Below, piece by piece: positions 36,501 to 45,719 of a stretch of DNA of 64,000 bases. The stretch is from positions 137,855-201,854 of the forward strand of contig QNGE01001000.1 of assembly GCA_008508345.1 (NCBI GenBank), in the 5' to 3' direction. The notes beneath the pieces are model-generated. The model was not told the origin of the DNA. It worked only from the letters and a program-made list of their open reading frames with translations, and ran no database searches. This DNA is from Paragonimus westermani. Its lineage: Eukaryota > Platyhelminthes > Trematoda > Plagiorchiida > Troglotrematidae. Within the stretch, counting starts at the first letter, position 1, and each line of letters begins with the position of its first letter. A program made the translations under genes and the position numbers.

Positions 36501-39500
36501 GTGAGGCGGCGATCCTGAAAGTCAAACACAAATACCTAGATGTTTGATTGACCTTGCGAAGAACTAGAATTTGACTGTGTCCAACCGGCAGTCGTACTCT
36601 TGACTGTTTTGAAAAACCGCATCTGTTCGGTCTCATAGATCTCCAGCCGAGCAACTCATGTTTGTGATAGTGTGGTGGATTGCCAGGTCGGGGGTGCGAG
36701 TTTTCGAACGCTCGGCCGAATACCTCAACGTGGGGGGAGGTACGTTCGAAAACCTGCCGCGATCGGATCAAGGCCAACGTGCGCGACCGGATGAGTCATC
36801 GCTCGACTAGATCGGACCAACGGGCGAGGCAGGGCAGGCGAAATACGACAGACGGCCAGATCGGAGGCGTGGTTTTTCCAACATTCAGAGGAACATCTCG
36901 ACACGATGTTGGGATACGGTCAAGGCCAGCACTGGGTGGATGGCGGACAGCACGAGCAGCCGGACGAGCCAACGCGCAACGGAATCGGACAAACAGACGA
37001 GGAATGGCAAGCGAAAAACCCTCCGATAGAAGGCACCGGTCACGCACGTAAACCGGTTAGAAGTGCACACGACGTGTGAACGGAAACCGGGGGGTGCTGC
37101 GGGTTGGAATTGCGACTTATAAACGAGAGAGCGCGCGTTGCATGTGACTAGCGGTTTGGACAATAAAGATTGTGCTTTATTGGACGCCTTCTCGCTACAA
37201 TAGCACCTGTGTACGCCAGGTCACCCGGCAAGTCGGTAACCTACCAGAAGATGGCTCGATCGGTTTTGTTGCCAGACAGATACGTGAAACGTTTGAACAG
37301 AATCTGGGGATATTGATCGTAACCTGTTTCCCAGACTCCAGCCGGATTTCGATTTGGAGATGTCTGACTAGTTTGAATTAACTATGCCATTTGCACCATT
37401 AAACATGGTTAATAGGTCTTTGGGAACCGCGAACGGGTAGTACTTTGTCTCTACTGCAGTATAGAAGCCTACTGCTTAAGTGGCGCAGGTTTTGTGAACA
37501 CTGTCCACTTCTTCTCTACGAGGCTTTATGTGAAATAAGGGAAAGATAACAAGACGCGCGGCCATTGCAGACGTTTCGACTTCCAGTCGACGGACGGTAG
37601 GTCAGGAATTTAGTTTACCGCCATGGCAAAGCTGCTGCTGGACGTGTTCAAGAGCAGACACCACAGCTGTCACGGGACACAGGTGAACCGCCGAATTGTT
37701 TGGTCAGATATACGTGGGGATGCAACAAGAAGCCGCGGCTAGCTGAAGATGGTTCGGATTGAGCTGTCGAATAGCCCAGGATGCTGTATCACGAGAGAAT
37801 TGGGAACATAGCCAGAAACGCATTGTCCCTTCATTGTTGGCGCTGCGAGATGACGCGGGCCAGGCAGCTACATCGAGTTCCCCTATGTATTTTTTGCTGT
37901 TTATAGATGATGTTTACACAGGAAGTCTACCCGGGGAACAAGCAGTCCTTGTCAGAAATGATCGCAGTTGTGCAAGCGGTACCTAGCTGATGGCGAACCA
38001 AGCCGCCGTTAACATGGATGGGGTTGAACTTCTGGAACGTGGTTAGTGGTTTGCTCGATCTGCAACCGAATTAGGTCTCACCAGTCGCTTGGACTTCGGG
38101 AACGAGATAGGCTTGCTGCAGTCGGTTGATCTCGATTGAACTGCAGGAATCATTTTTTTATCACTGAAATCCACCAGTCAGCGTGGGCTTGATAAATGGA
38201 TTTATCTGTTGCTTTTGCAATAACGACGGGAAAGATTGAAACCAAATATTCTTTTCATGGTTTTCGACGAAAATCTCAAAAAACATTTAATATTATCAGA
38301 CTTCCCTGAGTACCCGTTGGTTTTGTTGCAAACGGTTCGATGCTCAATAATTGAACACCTGTCCCGTGCACTAATCTGTTGTTTTTCGGATATGAATGGT
38401 TCTTTTTGTGCGAAAAGTATTGGTTTATACTGTTGCACGGTCGTGACCGAGTCTCCAACGCAGGAGTGGATTGGCGGAGGAGTGCGACGTAATACGTCGT
38501 AAGATTGATTGTACCTGAGAGAATCTAAGCGTAACTTGACCTCTCCAGGGTGGCCTGATGAAACTGGATTGTATCATATGAAAGAGTGTTTACAAGCCGT
38601 TATCATTGCCAGGCGCAATGCTAGTGCAAAGCATAACACAAGCATTTGCTATTTGTTCGACTGTATTTCAATTCTGCTCTGTTTTACTTTGCCTTTTCCA
38701 TCTCTCTTATGGTCGGTCTACTCACAAGGTATTTCAGCATTTAAAGACAGTGTCCACTAATGATTGCTCGTCTTTAAAATATACTTGAAACGTTTCCCGC
38801 TGCTCACATTCCTATCCAAAGCCCAGCTTTTGCTATTACTTTTGCAATAAACAATTTTTACTGTCTTCTCCTCACATTCTCTCCAGAATCTGCTACAAGA
38901 TTTCGTTGCATCGGTCCTTCAAGTTTCCGACGAACGTTACGATCAAAGGTAGGCTTTAAGTGGTCGCTTTTGTGAATTCGTTTCCACGCAAAACTGTCCT
39001 CTCAGTTCGACAACAAAGGACCTGACAAACTCATGTTTTCGGTCGTTTATCTTTTGGGGGTATACAACTAGAAGAGATAAAAAAAATGCATTGGGCTGTT
39101 GATAAACGGATTGCGAATAACACAATGTTATGAGCAAGTTGTAGTACTCTACGTTTCAACCACCTCGAGTGACCCTCTTCAGGAGTGTGGTAATCGAAAT
39201 CACATTAAGGTTAATCACATTAGGTTAATTTGATTTCGATTACCACACTCCTGAAGAGGGTCACTCGAGGTGGTTGAAACGTAGAGTATTACAACTTGTT
39301 CATAACGTTGTTATTCTCAGTCTGTTTATCAGTAACATGCTAAACACGACGCCCAAACTGTTTGACTTCATTCGTACTAAATTTGGTGCGGATATCTTGC
39401 ATTGGGCTATCTTATCGGTCAAAATCGGGTCTTCCGTGATCAGCATCCACAGTTCTGAACACGTGATAGATTTACTTTTCATGTGACTGGGTCAGTTGGT

Positions 39501-42500
39501 ATCAAATGGAGTAACCCAGCGCTTAGTTTACAGAGTTGTATATGCTTTGAAACTCTGCTGGTCGCAAGTGATCTGCTAGTTTCCCTCGAATGATTTGTAT
39601 TGGCCTTGAGTACCAGTGCCGCTAAAACGGCGATCTTTCGGACAAAACAAGATGTCACTGGCTGTTTTCCCTAGGCTCTGCCTGTGTTTTCCTGTTAACT
39701 TCTTTAAGTTCACCTTGGAGTTTCAGTTAGCAGATGCATGCAAAAAATGCAGATCGTTCCACGGTTCCGCTGATGCGCTCATGTAACCTCAGTGTTAGCC
39801 TTCAATTTAAATTGTTAAGATCGACGTCCTTATTCAGTTCGCGTGCTCAGCTGGTTGACTTCTGTTTTTCTGTCACACGGCTGATCACTTGCCCATTGTT
39901 ATACTGTATGCTTCTATACTCGTGGTTATTCTTTAAACTGCTAGTCACTTTCACAATGTGCTCCGCCGGTATTGGATTTTTCTCTGCATTGCCGTAACAT
40001 TTATAAGAAGTTATCTCTGCAAATATGTGCTTTCAGTTTGTTGTTCATGGCCACACGATATACTTAATTTTGATCTTTTATTCCACAGTCTTTTGTCCCA
40101 AAGAATGTGTAACCCTTAATATGCATCCGCTTCTTTCACCCACCGACACACTTCAAGACATGACTGTGAACGCGGAGAGTGTACTTCTCATACTCCTCGG
40201 TTTGAATACGAAAAAATCCCCTGGAGCTGACGAAATAACGCCGCTCATTCTTAAGCAATGTGCTCGCTCCTTGTATACATCTCTCACAGATCTGTTTAAT
40301 CTGTCACTAAACTGCAGTATGGTCCCCATGGACTGGAAGTGTGGCACANNNNNNNNNNNNNNNNNNNNNNNNNNNNNNNNNNNNNNNNNNNNNNNNNNNN
40401 NNNNNNNNNNNNNNNNNNNNNNNNNNNNNNNNNNNNNNNNNNNNNNNNNNNNNNNNNNNNNNNNNNNNNNNNNNNNNNNNNNNNNNNNNNNNNNNNNNNN
40501 NNNNNNNNNNNNNNNNNNNNNNNNNNNNNNNNNNNNNNNNNNNNNNNNNNNNNNNNNNNNNNNNNNNNNNNNNNNNNNNNNNNNNNNNNNNNNNNNNNNN
40601 NNNNNNNNNNNNNNNNNNNNNNNNNNNNNNNNNNNNNNNNNNNNNNNNNNNNNNNNNNNNNNNNNNNNNNNNNNNNNNNNNNNNNNNNNNNNNNNNNNNN
40701 NNNNNNNNNNNNNNNNNNNNNNNNNNNNNNNNNNNNNNNNNNNNNNNNNNNNNNNNNNNNNNNNNNNNNNNNNNNNNNNNNNNNNNNNNNNNNNNNNNNN
40801 NNNNNNNNNNNNNNNNNNNNNNNNNNNNNNNNNNNNNNNNNNNNNNNNNNNNNNNNNNNNNNNNNNNNNNNNNNNNNNNNNNNNNNNNNNNNNNNNNNNN
40901 NNNNNNNNNNNNNNNNNNNNNNNNNNNNNNNNNNNNNNNNNNNNNNNNNNNNNNNNNNNNNNNNNNNNNNNNNNNNNNNNNNNNNNNNNNNNNNNNNNNN
41001 NNNNNNNNNNNNNNNNNNNNNNNNNNNNNNNNNNNNNNNNNNNNNNNNNNNNNNNNNNNNNNNNNNNNNNNNNNNNNNNNNNNNNNNNNNNNNNNNNNNN
41101 NNNNNNNNNNNNNNNNNNNNNNNNNNNNNNNNNNNNNNNNNNNNNNNNNNNNNNNNNNNNNNNTTCTTTGCAGTCCGCGTGTGTTTCGCCTGGAATTCTC
41201 TGCCCCAAAATGTCGCTCACTCACCCAACTTAAATATTTTCGAAACTAATCTAGACTCATTTTTATTTACACAACCAAAAATCGAACCCCCACACAGTGC
41301 TTAACTTCTGTATAAAAAAACTCACAGACGCATTTTTGTTTTTCATTGTACGCACATTACATACTTCCGTCCTGTGGTAATTGTAAAGCTGATTGCTTCT
41401 TATACCATTAAAACCTTGAATTACCTTGAATCCACAAAACTGAGAACGTTTCGAACGATAAGATTACCAGCTACTAGGCCAGGGTGTATGTGTTAGTATA
41501 TTTGGAGCGTACTCGCGAAGCACTTGATCGTCAGTGTTAACTGATAACGTTTTCCCTGGCTTCTGATTTTAGTGTGCCTGTCAAGGTGGCATAACGAGTT
41601 GGGACGGATGTTATGTAACTGCAAACACTGATTGTGTTATCTCTTAGCAAAAGCTCTCCTTCGGTAAAAGTGGACTTAGTAAAACTTTATACACAAGCCA
41701 TAGTGAATTTTTAGTTTATTCCATGACCGGTAACCACCGATTGAATTTGAGTTTGTCTCTTTCGCGTCACTTCTTAACGGGTACACATGCTCCTCTCTGT
41801 GACCTGCGTATGGTCTATTAGGCTGTATTTTTTACTATCCCATCACCTTGGGTTTCACGTGTCTTCTGTTCTGTCTGCTTTGGAGCGTCGGACTATCTAC
41901 TACTTAATTGACACGAGGTATCTCAGTATGGTGTATCCGACAAGTTTAATGCACTCGATATTTTTGGAGCATTAGTGTCCCCTTCGTTTGACTTTAGACC
42001 CATTACGACAAGACATCAAACTTGATCTCTCTAACCTGAACGTCGATTGTGAGCATATTGTTAGCAATAATGTGTTGTTTACCCCCTTTCTTAGCCAAGC
42101 AGATACGTTTCCAATGGTTGGATATGAGTTCCCCAATGGATGTAATTTTGATCTCGGTCACGAACGGTTTCAACTTCCGGAAGCTCTGTTTGATCCATCT
42201 ATCTTGTTGGTAGGTTTTCTTGTTTAGGCTAAATCATTTTTTTCGGGGTTCATTTCAAGGAATCCGGTGGCAGTTCTATGCTTTCCATGAGTCATATAGT
42301 CGCAAGCAGTATCAGTCTATGTGACATTGACATCAGACCGGTAAGCTCTCATTTCCATTCTAGTTGTCCATAACACAGAGTTTGTATAACAATGTTGTGG
42401 TCGTTGGTGGTACTAGTCTAATCACTGGCTTCACGGACAGATTGCAAAGGGATTTAAACATGAAGACTCCTCCCGTATTGATCCACATTTGCGTTCCAGA

Positions 42501-42728
42501 TGATCAATTATATTTTAGAGCATGCGATTGAAAGTTAATTTCCCAAGTACGGCTGCTGAAAGACGCTATTCCAGTTGGATCGGAGGTTCTATACTGGGCT
42601 CACTGGTAAGCATTTCTGTCTTCACGCATCAAGCACATACGTTTCAGGGTACATTTCAACAAATGTGGATCTCCAGTAACGAATACAATGAATTGGGCAA
42701 GGGATGTGTGGATAAGAAATGTGCCTAA
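21537..42728 (+). CDS. ACTL6: Actin-related protein ACTL6/BAF53 (12 exons)
   Basis: Nuclear actin-related protein; family members are subunits of SWI/SNF (BAF), INO80 and TIP60/NuA4 chromatin complexes. Exons: 21537-21543, 21590-21666, 21704-21833, 21872-22029, 22069-22311, 28871-28960, 38887-38948, 42095-42209, 42260-42340, 42379-42474, 42519-42605, 42648-42728. They sum to 1227 nt including the stop, 408 aa, with phases agreeing at every junction. Diagnostic blocks in order: [12 protein letters not shown] and AGFAGED (N-terminal phosphate loop), [28 protein letters not shown] (second phosphate loop), [63 protein letters not shown], and a CVDKKCA C-terminus. The human protein is 429 aa; the shortfall is mainly in the loop after AGED. 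All introns are GT-AG except intron 3 (GC-AG). The start is ATG AGC G plus exon 2. An alternative ATG at 21577, reading MNSVDEVGA, exists if intron 1 is retained. Confidence 0.95.
21834..21871 (+). other. 38-nt GC-AG intron (intron 3 of ACTL6)
   Basis: The frame requires a phase-1 junction between KDGL and DDWDAF. The only donor that gives it is A|GCAAGT, a strong GC donor matching U1, with acceptor ATCCAG. A GT donor two bases downstream would break the frame. Confidence 0.85.
22465..22583 (-). repeat. SINE body with hammerhead remnant (copy a-left)
   Basis: The reverse complement aligns with the SINE bodies at 42893-43030 and 50967-51093. Shared landmarks are AACTCGAGTCTAGTGCTT, AAGAGGTTGGCTGGAAAG, TCTATCTGAATGCGAACG and an AGTGATG tail. 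The tRNA-like head is missing; the copy is cut at the centre of the divergent pair, beside an ambiguous base at 22585. The hammerhead core reads CUGACGG rather than CUGANGA and stem II is disrupted, so it should be inactive. Confidence 0.75.
22586..22678 (+). repeat. SINE 3' body (copy a-right), divergent from its neighbour
   Basis: Begins TGCTTGTTTTCGAAAGAGG just after the hammerhead position and continues through GGCTGGCTGCAAAGTCTGTC to GAGTGATGGTCAAATTGAAAATA. With 22465-22583 it forms an imperfect inverted repeat. The same divergent layout, with shared CCAAATCCCCGACT flanking sequence, occurs at 50967-51450. Confidence 0.75.
28871..28960 (+). CDS. ACTL6: ACTL6 exon 6 (isolated 90-nt exon)
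   Basis: Thirty codons beginning [14 protein letters not shown] and ending ASYENYMVK, between TTCTTAG and GTATGT. It aligns with the human ACTL6A segment following the IASK block. It lies 6.6 kb from exon 5 and 9.9 kb from exon 7, so it is easily missed by gene callers. Confidence 0.93.
30873..31260 (-). pseudogene. LINE reverse transcriptase fragment in intron 6
   Basis: The - strand frame of 128 codons contains [15 protein letters not shown] (usual NYRGISLL...KVL), then [25 protein letters not shown] (usual RL....GE.QCGFR) and a block near [14 protein letters not shown] (usual FIDFKKAFDSV). This is fingers/palm of an RTE-type reverse transcriptase. No catalytic box follows. It is a short, old fragment. 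Confidence 0.6.
36667..36670. repeat. Target site duplication ATAG, left
   Basis: ATAG before the LTR start recurs at 37200-37203 directly after the terminal CTACA. Confidence 0.8.
36671..37199 (+). mobile_element. Solo LTR, family A, copy 2 (intronic)
   Basis: 529 bp, TGTGGTGG...CGCTACA, with TATAAA at 37118-37123 and AATAAA at 37162-37167. Base-by-base comparison with 5479-6006 shows six substitutions and one extra G, roughly 1% divergence. Both copies have their own different 4-bp duplication (CTAG and ATAG), so they are independent insertions, not a segmental duplication. It lies in intron 6 in the same direction as ACTL6, so its polyadenylation signal could be read by the host transcript. 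Confidence 0.88.
38887..38948 (+). CDS. ACTL6: ACTL6 exon 7 (62 nt)
   Basis: Encodes [20 protein letters not shown] plus two bases of the next codon, between CTCCAG and GTAGGC. The block closely matches the human [12 protein letters not shown] segment. It joins exon 8 (C-AAGCAGATACG) in phase 2. Confidence 0.94.
39146..39186 (-). ncRNA. Hammerhead-like motif, left arm
   Basis: The reverse complement gives ACTC, core CTGAAGA, a stem II hairpin closed by CAC/GTG around TCGAG, core GAAA, the short palindrome ACGT, an A at the cleavage position, and GAGT pairing with ACTC as stem I. It is identical in these elements to the right arm in the opposite direction. Confidence 0.5.
39247..39287 (+). 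ncRNA. Hammerhead-like motif, right arm
   Basis: Stem I is ACTC (39247-39250) with GAGT (39284-39287). The core CTGAAGA is 39251-39257, stem II is 39258-39275 and GAAA is 39276-39279. The intervening ACGTA leaves a one- or two-pair stem III that is palindromic, as reported for hammerheads of Penelope-like elements. Stem II depends on several G-U pairs and an extra G, so activity is doubtful. Confidence 0.5.
40110..41430 (+). mobile_element. CR1/Jockey-like LINE with central assembly gap
   Basis: Before the gap, a + strand frame carries the fingers motif [23 protein letters not shown] and a [17 protein letters not shown] segment. After the gap, [31 protein letters not shown] (in part) is the characteristic C-terminal tail of CR1/Jockey reverse transcriptases. 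A 3' end follows with two imperfect ACCTTGAAT units near 41410-41430, resembling the short-repeat tails of CR1-type LINEs. The catalytic region lies in the gap. Orientation is the same as ACTL6. The distance between the two coding parts suits one element. Confidence 0.78.
40349..41163. other. Assembly gap (815 N)
   Basis: Undetermined bases inside the LINE in intron 7. Confidence 1.
42095..42728 (+). CDS. ACTL6: ACTL6 exons 8-12 (C-terminal cluster)
   Basis: Five exons separated by introns of 50, 38, 44 and 42 nt encode the C-terminal third: [15 protein letters not shown], then [64 protein letters not shown] and the CVDKKCA end. The GG(T/N)(S/T)L and [11 protein letters not shown] blocks are the most conserved parts of actin-fold subdomain 1/3. 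The final 42-nt intron has no stop and keeps frame if retained. Confidence 0.95.
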
Positions 42729-42844
42729 CTCGTACACCATTTGCAATCACATTTATTGTATGTACACTAATTCAATTTGTACGCATTTTCAACCACAAAA
42801 CCCATACCTTTGGACTAAGAAATGGTGATCCTTAAATGTATGTT

Positions 42845-43030
42845 CCAGTGTTGCTCAACTCTTCATCGTACCGTCCCAGCATCAGTAGATATGCACTACT
42901 GATGAGCTCTAATGAGAGTGAAACTCGAGTTTAGTCCTTCTTTTCGAAAGAGGCTGGCTGGAAAGTCTATCTGAATGCGAAGACTGCGATCAAATGTGAG
43001 TGGTGGTCAATTTGAAGATATACTATAAAA
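42845..43030 (+). repeat. tRNA-derived SINE with hammerhead (copy b)
   Basis: The body from 42891 (ATGCACTACTGATGAGC) to about 43020 aligns with the other copies through GAAAGAGGCTGGCTGG, AAAGTCTATCTGAATGCG and GTCAATTTGAA. The head is diverged but retains a B-box-like GTTGCTCAACTC and an ACCGT segment matching the head at 51094-51178. It lies 117 bp past the ACTL6 stop, so it is in the 3' UTR or just beyond. Confidence 0.75.
42893..42937 (+). ncRNA. Hammerhead ribozyme (type I layout) in SINE
   Basis: Ordered elements: stem I 5' strand GCACTA (42893-42898); core CTGATGA (42899-42905); stem II GCTCT / AGAGT closing an AATG loop (42906-42919; one G-U pair); core GAA (42920-42922); stem III ACT / AGT around CG (42923-42930); cleavage-position U (42931, triplet GUU, allowed by the NUH rule); stem I 3' strand TAGTCC (42932-42937), five of six paired. 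The catalytic core is complete. The palindrome ACTCGAGT could make an 8-bp stem III in a dimer. Hammerheads in tRNA-derived SINEs are known from schistosomes (Sm-alpha type). Confidence 0.8.
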
Positions 43031-43194
43031 ACCCAATGAGCTTTCCATTGGCCAATCCAAAAGTGAAAATAGAATCTATCACGTTTTCCTCACACACAGC
43101 TACAAGCTGCCATAGTTATGTAGCGCAATACTTATCCCATTGGTGTATCTTGTCCAATGCAAACACTAAAATAGCCTTGTGCGTGGTAAACTAA

Positions 43195-43425
43195 CCCGAC
43201 GTCGCCATGAAATGACCAAGTGCATGATAAGACAACTCTAGGCCGCCGTAAAATGGCCCAATACGTAGCCAGTCGGCCCTACTCCACCGTAAAATAACCG
43301 CGCAAAGTCAGTTATCTATCTCGCGATATTGGGCTTAGGTCCGCCTTAGATTAACTCCACATACGAAGACGAATCAAATCGCGATGACTCTACCTAGTCC
43401 AACGTGAGATAGCCAAGCGCACCAC
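43195..43425. repeat. Degenerate tandem array, about 40-60 bp units
   Basis: A recurring pattern close to CNCCGTAAAATRRCC followed by AAG/CGC-rich sequence appears at least four times (CGTCGCCATGAAATGACC, CCGCCGTAAAATGGCC, CCACCGTAAAATAACC, CCAACGTGAGATAGCC), with unequal spacing. It separates the SINE from the Ty3 element. Confidence 0.6.
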
Positions 43426-43865
43426 CATGGTAGCTTTCAATCAAATGTTCGGCATTATTTCAAATCGAACACCGCCCACACTTGATTGTTACGAAGACTA
43501 TACATTAGCGGGAATGCAAGTCGCGGCGAAAATCGGAGGGTACTTGTTTTATCAGCGTCTGACTGACGGAACTGTTGGTTTCACCGGACGCCCTCTTGGT
43601 CATAATAACGTTTCAGTTAAACTCAATGTGCAGAGCATTCGGTTAAAAATCAGCTTTGTGCGAAAACCCAGTAGGTTGTCGTATGTGGCGTCGAAATCAG
43701 AAGGCGTTCTCGTTATAAATGTTTAAGTTGAGTTATGCTACAGGATAACAATTCATTATAACCTATAACATTTGCAGCTTCACTGAACGTTGTCATTTGA
43801 TTTTTATGTTGTCCTTTCCAATCTTTTTCTGCCACTTGCATTTTAAAACGATATTTAAACGATAA

Positions 43866-44756
43866 TTATCCTAGTTGAAGACATTTAGTGAGACGCACAA
43901 TGGGAGCAAAAATATAAGGTGCGACAACTGCTGTAAGGAAAACAACTGGGGGCAGTACATGGGTAGGATGTTTGAGAATACTACCATACAAGACGCTGGA
44001 GTGACTGGTTGGGAATACAGACATCCACGATGTATTGAGTAGGCTGGATGCAATGGTCGCCTGGTGATGAAACGTTTGCAACCTAAATACCAAGCTCGGC
44101 GAACATATCAATACCAAAGGTCTGGGTGTACCCGTTGAAGTATCACACAATATGTCACCAGCTTGCGTCGGTAAAGAGATGGTACACAATTTCAAGGACT
44201 TACCGATGGAAACGTACTTCATGTCCTCACTGCACTGCTGGGCTGTGGCTGTTTGAGACAAATCGAAGGAGGGAGGTGATTGGACTGAGTTGACATCAGG
44301 TCGTGATAATGTATCAGCTACGATATTGGCGTCACCACGTAGGTGTCGGATGTCCGTGCTGATTCCGCGTGGAGAGTACCGAACAGGTTTGGCATGAAAA
44401 GCAAATGTTAAAGGCTTGTGGTCGGTTTGCACAACAACATGTCGACCTTCCAAAAGATGCCGGAAATAGCGGGTCGCCAAATAAATGGCCAGCAATTCAC
44501 GTCCAAATGTGCTGTACTTAGTCTGTGCTGGTTGCAACTTTTGCGAGAAAAAGGCCAGGGGTCGCTGTTCACCATTCACAGACTGTTCCAGGGCTGCGTC
44601 GACGACAGCGTTCGATGTATCTGTGGTGAGAATGAGACGAGCGTTTGGATCGCAAGTGATGAAGTACAGTTTTGTGGCATGACATAAGGCTTCCTTTGCT
44701 GTCGAGAAAGCCGCGTTGGTTTCAGGTGACAATTCAACTGACGCGTTTAGAGTCAA
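43866..44756 (-). pseudogene. Ty3 RNase H plus integrase N-terminal remnant
   Basis: Frame of 296 codons. It starts in the RT-RNase H connection (TNAAFSTAKEAL), then shows the RNase H catalytic pattern: LTTDTSN, AFFSQKL, STFGRELLAIYLATRYFRH and VQTDHKPLTFAF, followed by LRGDANIVADTLSR. This is the usual cellular-type RNase H of Ty3 elements. After about residue 190 there is a weak FHHQATIASSLL match to the HHLAHPG start of the integrase zinc finger, then sequence loses resemblance. The C-terminal third is probably frameshifted or read-through. It is offset by one base from the RT frame, so a frameshift lies near 44735-44756. Confidence 0.85.
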
Positions 44757-45618
44757 TCAGGTCAGTTAGAGGTTTTACAATGTCCGCGCAATGGGAAAAG
44801 AAGCGTCGATAGTAATTGAGTATGCCGAGAAATCGTCGGAGTTGTATCGTCGTAGTGGGAGTAGGAAAAGTCGAAATAGACTCAACTCTATCTGGCAGAG
44901 GTGTGATGCCCGTTTGGTCTATGCGATGTCCCAGGAAATCCAATGATTTAACTCCGAAGACACATTTGTCGATGTTGATTTTAATATCATATTGCGCGAA
45001 ACGTTCAAAAACAGCACGAAGGTGAGAAAAGTGTTCCTCGTTTGAGCGGCTAGCGATCAAAACATCATCAATGTAGACGTACGCAAAAGGGAGTACGCGT
45101 AATACTTCGTCCATGAATCGTTGAAATGTTTGAGCTGCATTACGGAGCCCGAAGGACATCCTTGTGAATTCAAAAAGTCCGAAAGGTGTTTTAATGGCTG
45201 TCTTTGAGATATCTTCTTCCGAGACCGGGATGTGATAATAGGCGCGTACAAGGTCTAATTTGGATAAGATAGTAGCGCCAGCGAGTCCTAACGAAAAGTC
45301 GTGTATATGCAGTATAGGGTACCTGTCCGGGATTGTGCAATTGTTGAGAGTACGGTAATCACCGCAAGGTCGGCAATCACCCGGAGACTTTTTAGGTACC
45401 ATGTGTAGCGGTGTTGCCCAAGAGCTGTTCGAAGGTCGAATTATGCCCAACTGAAGCATATGTTCGAATTCAGTTTCGGCTATTTTGAGCTTATCTGGAT
45501 TTAAACGGCGTGGACGGGCCAAAACCGGAGGACCGCGTGTTGTAATGTGATGTTCCACACTGTGCTTAACCGTCTCGGTATGTGAGCACGGCCGAGTTAA
45601 CGAAGGAAAATCATTCAA
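44734..45618 (-). pseudogene. Ty3 reverse transcriptase
   Basis: Frame of 294 codons with all RT blocks: [54 protein letters not shown] (in part), [34 protein letters not shown], the catalytic YIDD at 45064-45075, FLGH and a [13 protein letters not shown] block. The enzyme copies element RNA into cDNA. The core looks intact within this frame. The initiating part belongs to a pol polyprotein and is not a true start. Upstream frameshifts break the link to protease. Confidence 0.92.
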
Positions 45619-45719
45619 CAGTGCTGCAAAAGACTGTGTTGGTGGAATAGCGGGTCGGATGCCGATTGACGCTATCGTCGATTGAACACCGTTAACTGTG
45701 CAGGCGGTAGTGTTGCCAA

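Larger units (their letters stand above)
28961..38886 (+). other. Intron 6 of ACTL6 (9.93 kb)
   Basis: The largest intron. It contains a - strand LINE relic (30873-31260) and the family A solo LTR (36671-37199) in the sense orientation, including its TATA and polyA signals. Long stretches (31261-36670, 37204-38886) hold nothing I can name. Frames such as 34232-34573 and 35952-36167 have no recognised domain. Confidence 0.85.
39101..39330. repeat. Long inverted repeat, Penelope-type terminal sequence
   Basis: Two arms of about 107 bp (39101-39207 and 39224-39330) are near-perfect reverse complements around a 16-bp spacer, which itself sits in a short direct repeat of CACATTA(A)GGTTAAT. Each arm carries a CTGAAGA...GAAACGTAGAGT block typical of the hammerhead-containing terminal repeats of Penelope-like elements. 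It may be a junction of two inverted pLTRs or a foldback derivative. The arms are similar enough for recent origin or gene conversion. Confidence 0.8.
38949..42094 (+). other. Intron 7 of ACTL6 (3.15 kb nominal, gapped)
   Basis: Contains the Penelope-type inverted repeat (39101-39330), a LINE with an assembly gap (40110-41430) and otherwise unrecognised sequence. The true length is uncertain because of the N run. Confidence 0.85.

Noticed and set aside
40025..41233. Long frames of 300-400 codons across 40.0-41.3 kb on both strands
   Set aside because: Most of their length is the run of N, which contributes no stop codons. Only the short LINE motifs at each side are real.
43427..43726. 99-codon frame on the + strand, starting in the tandem array
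   Set aside because: No recognised domain and no splice or neighbour context. It could be chance; evidence is insufficient to call a gene.
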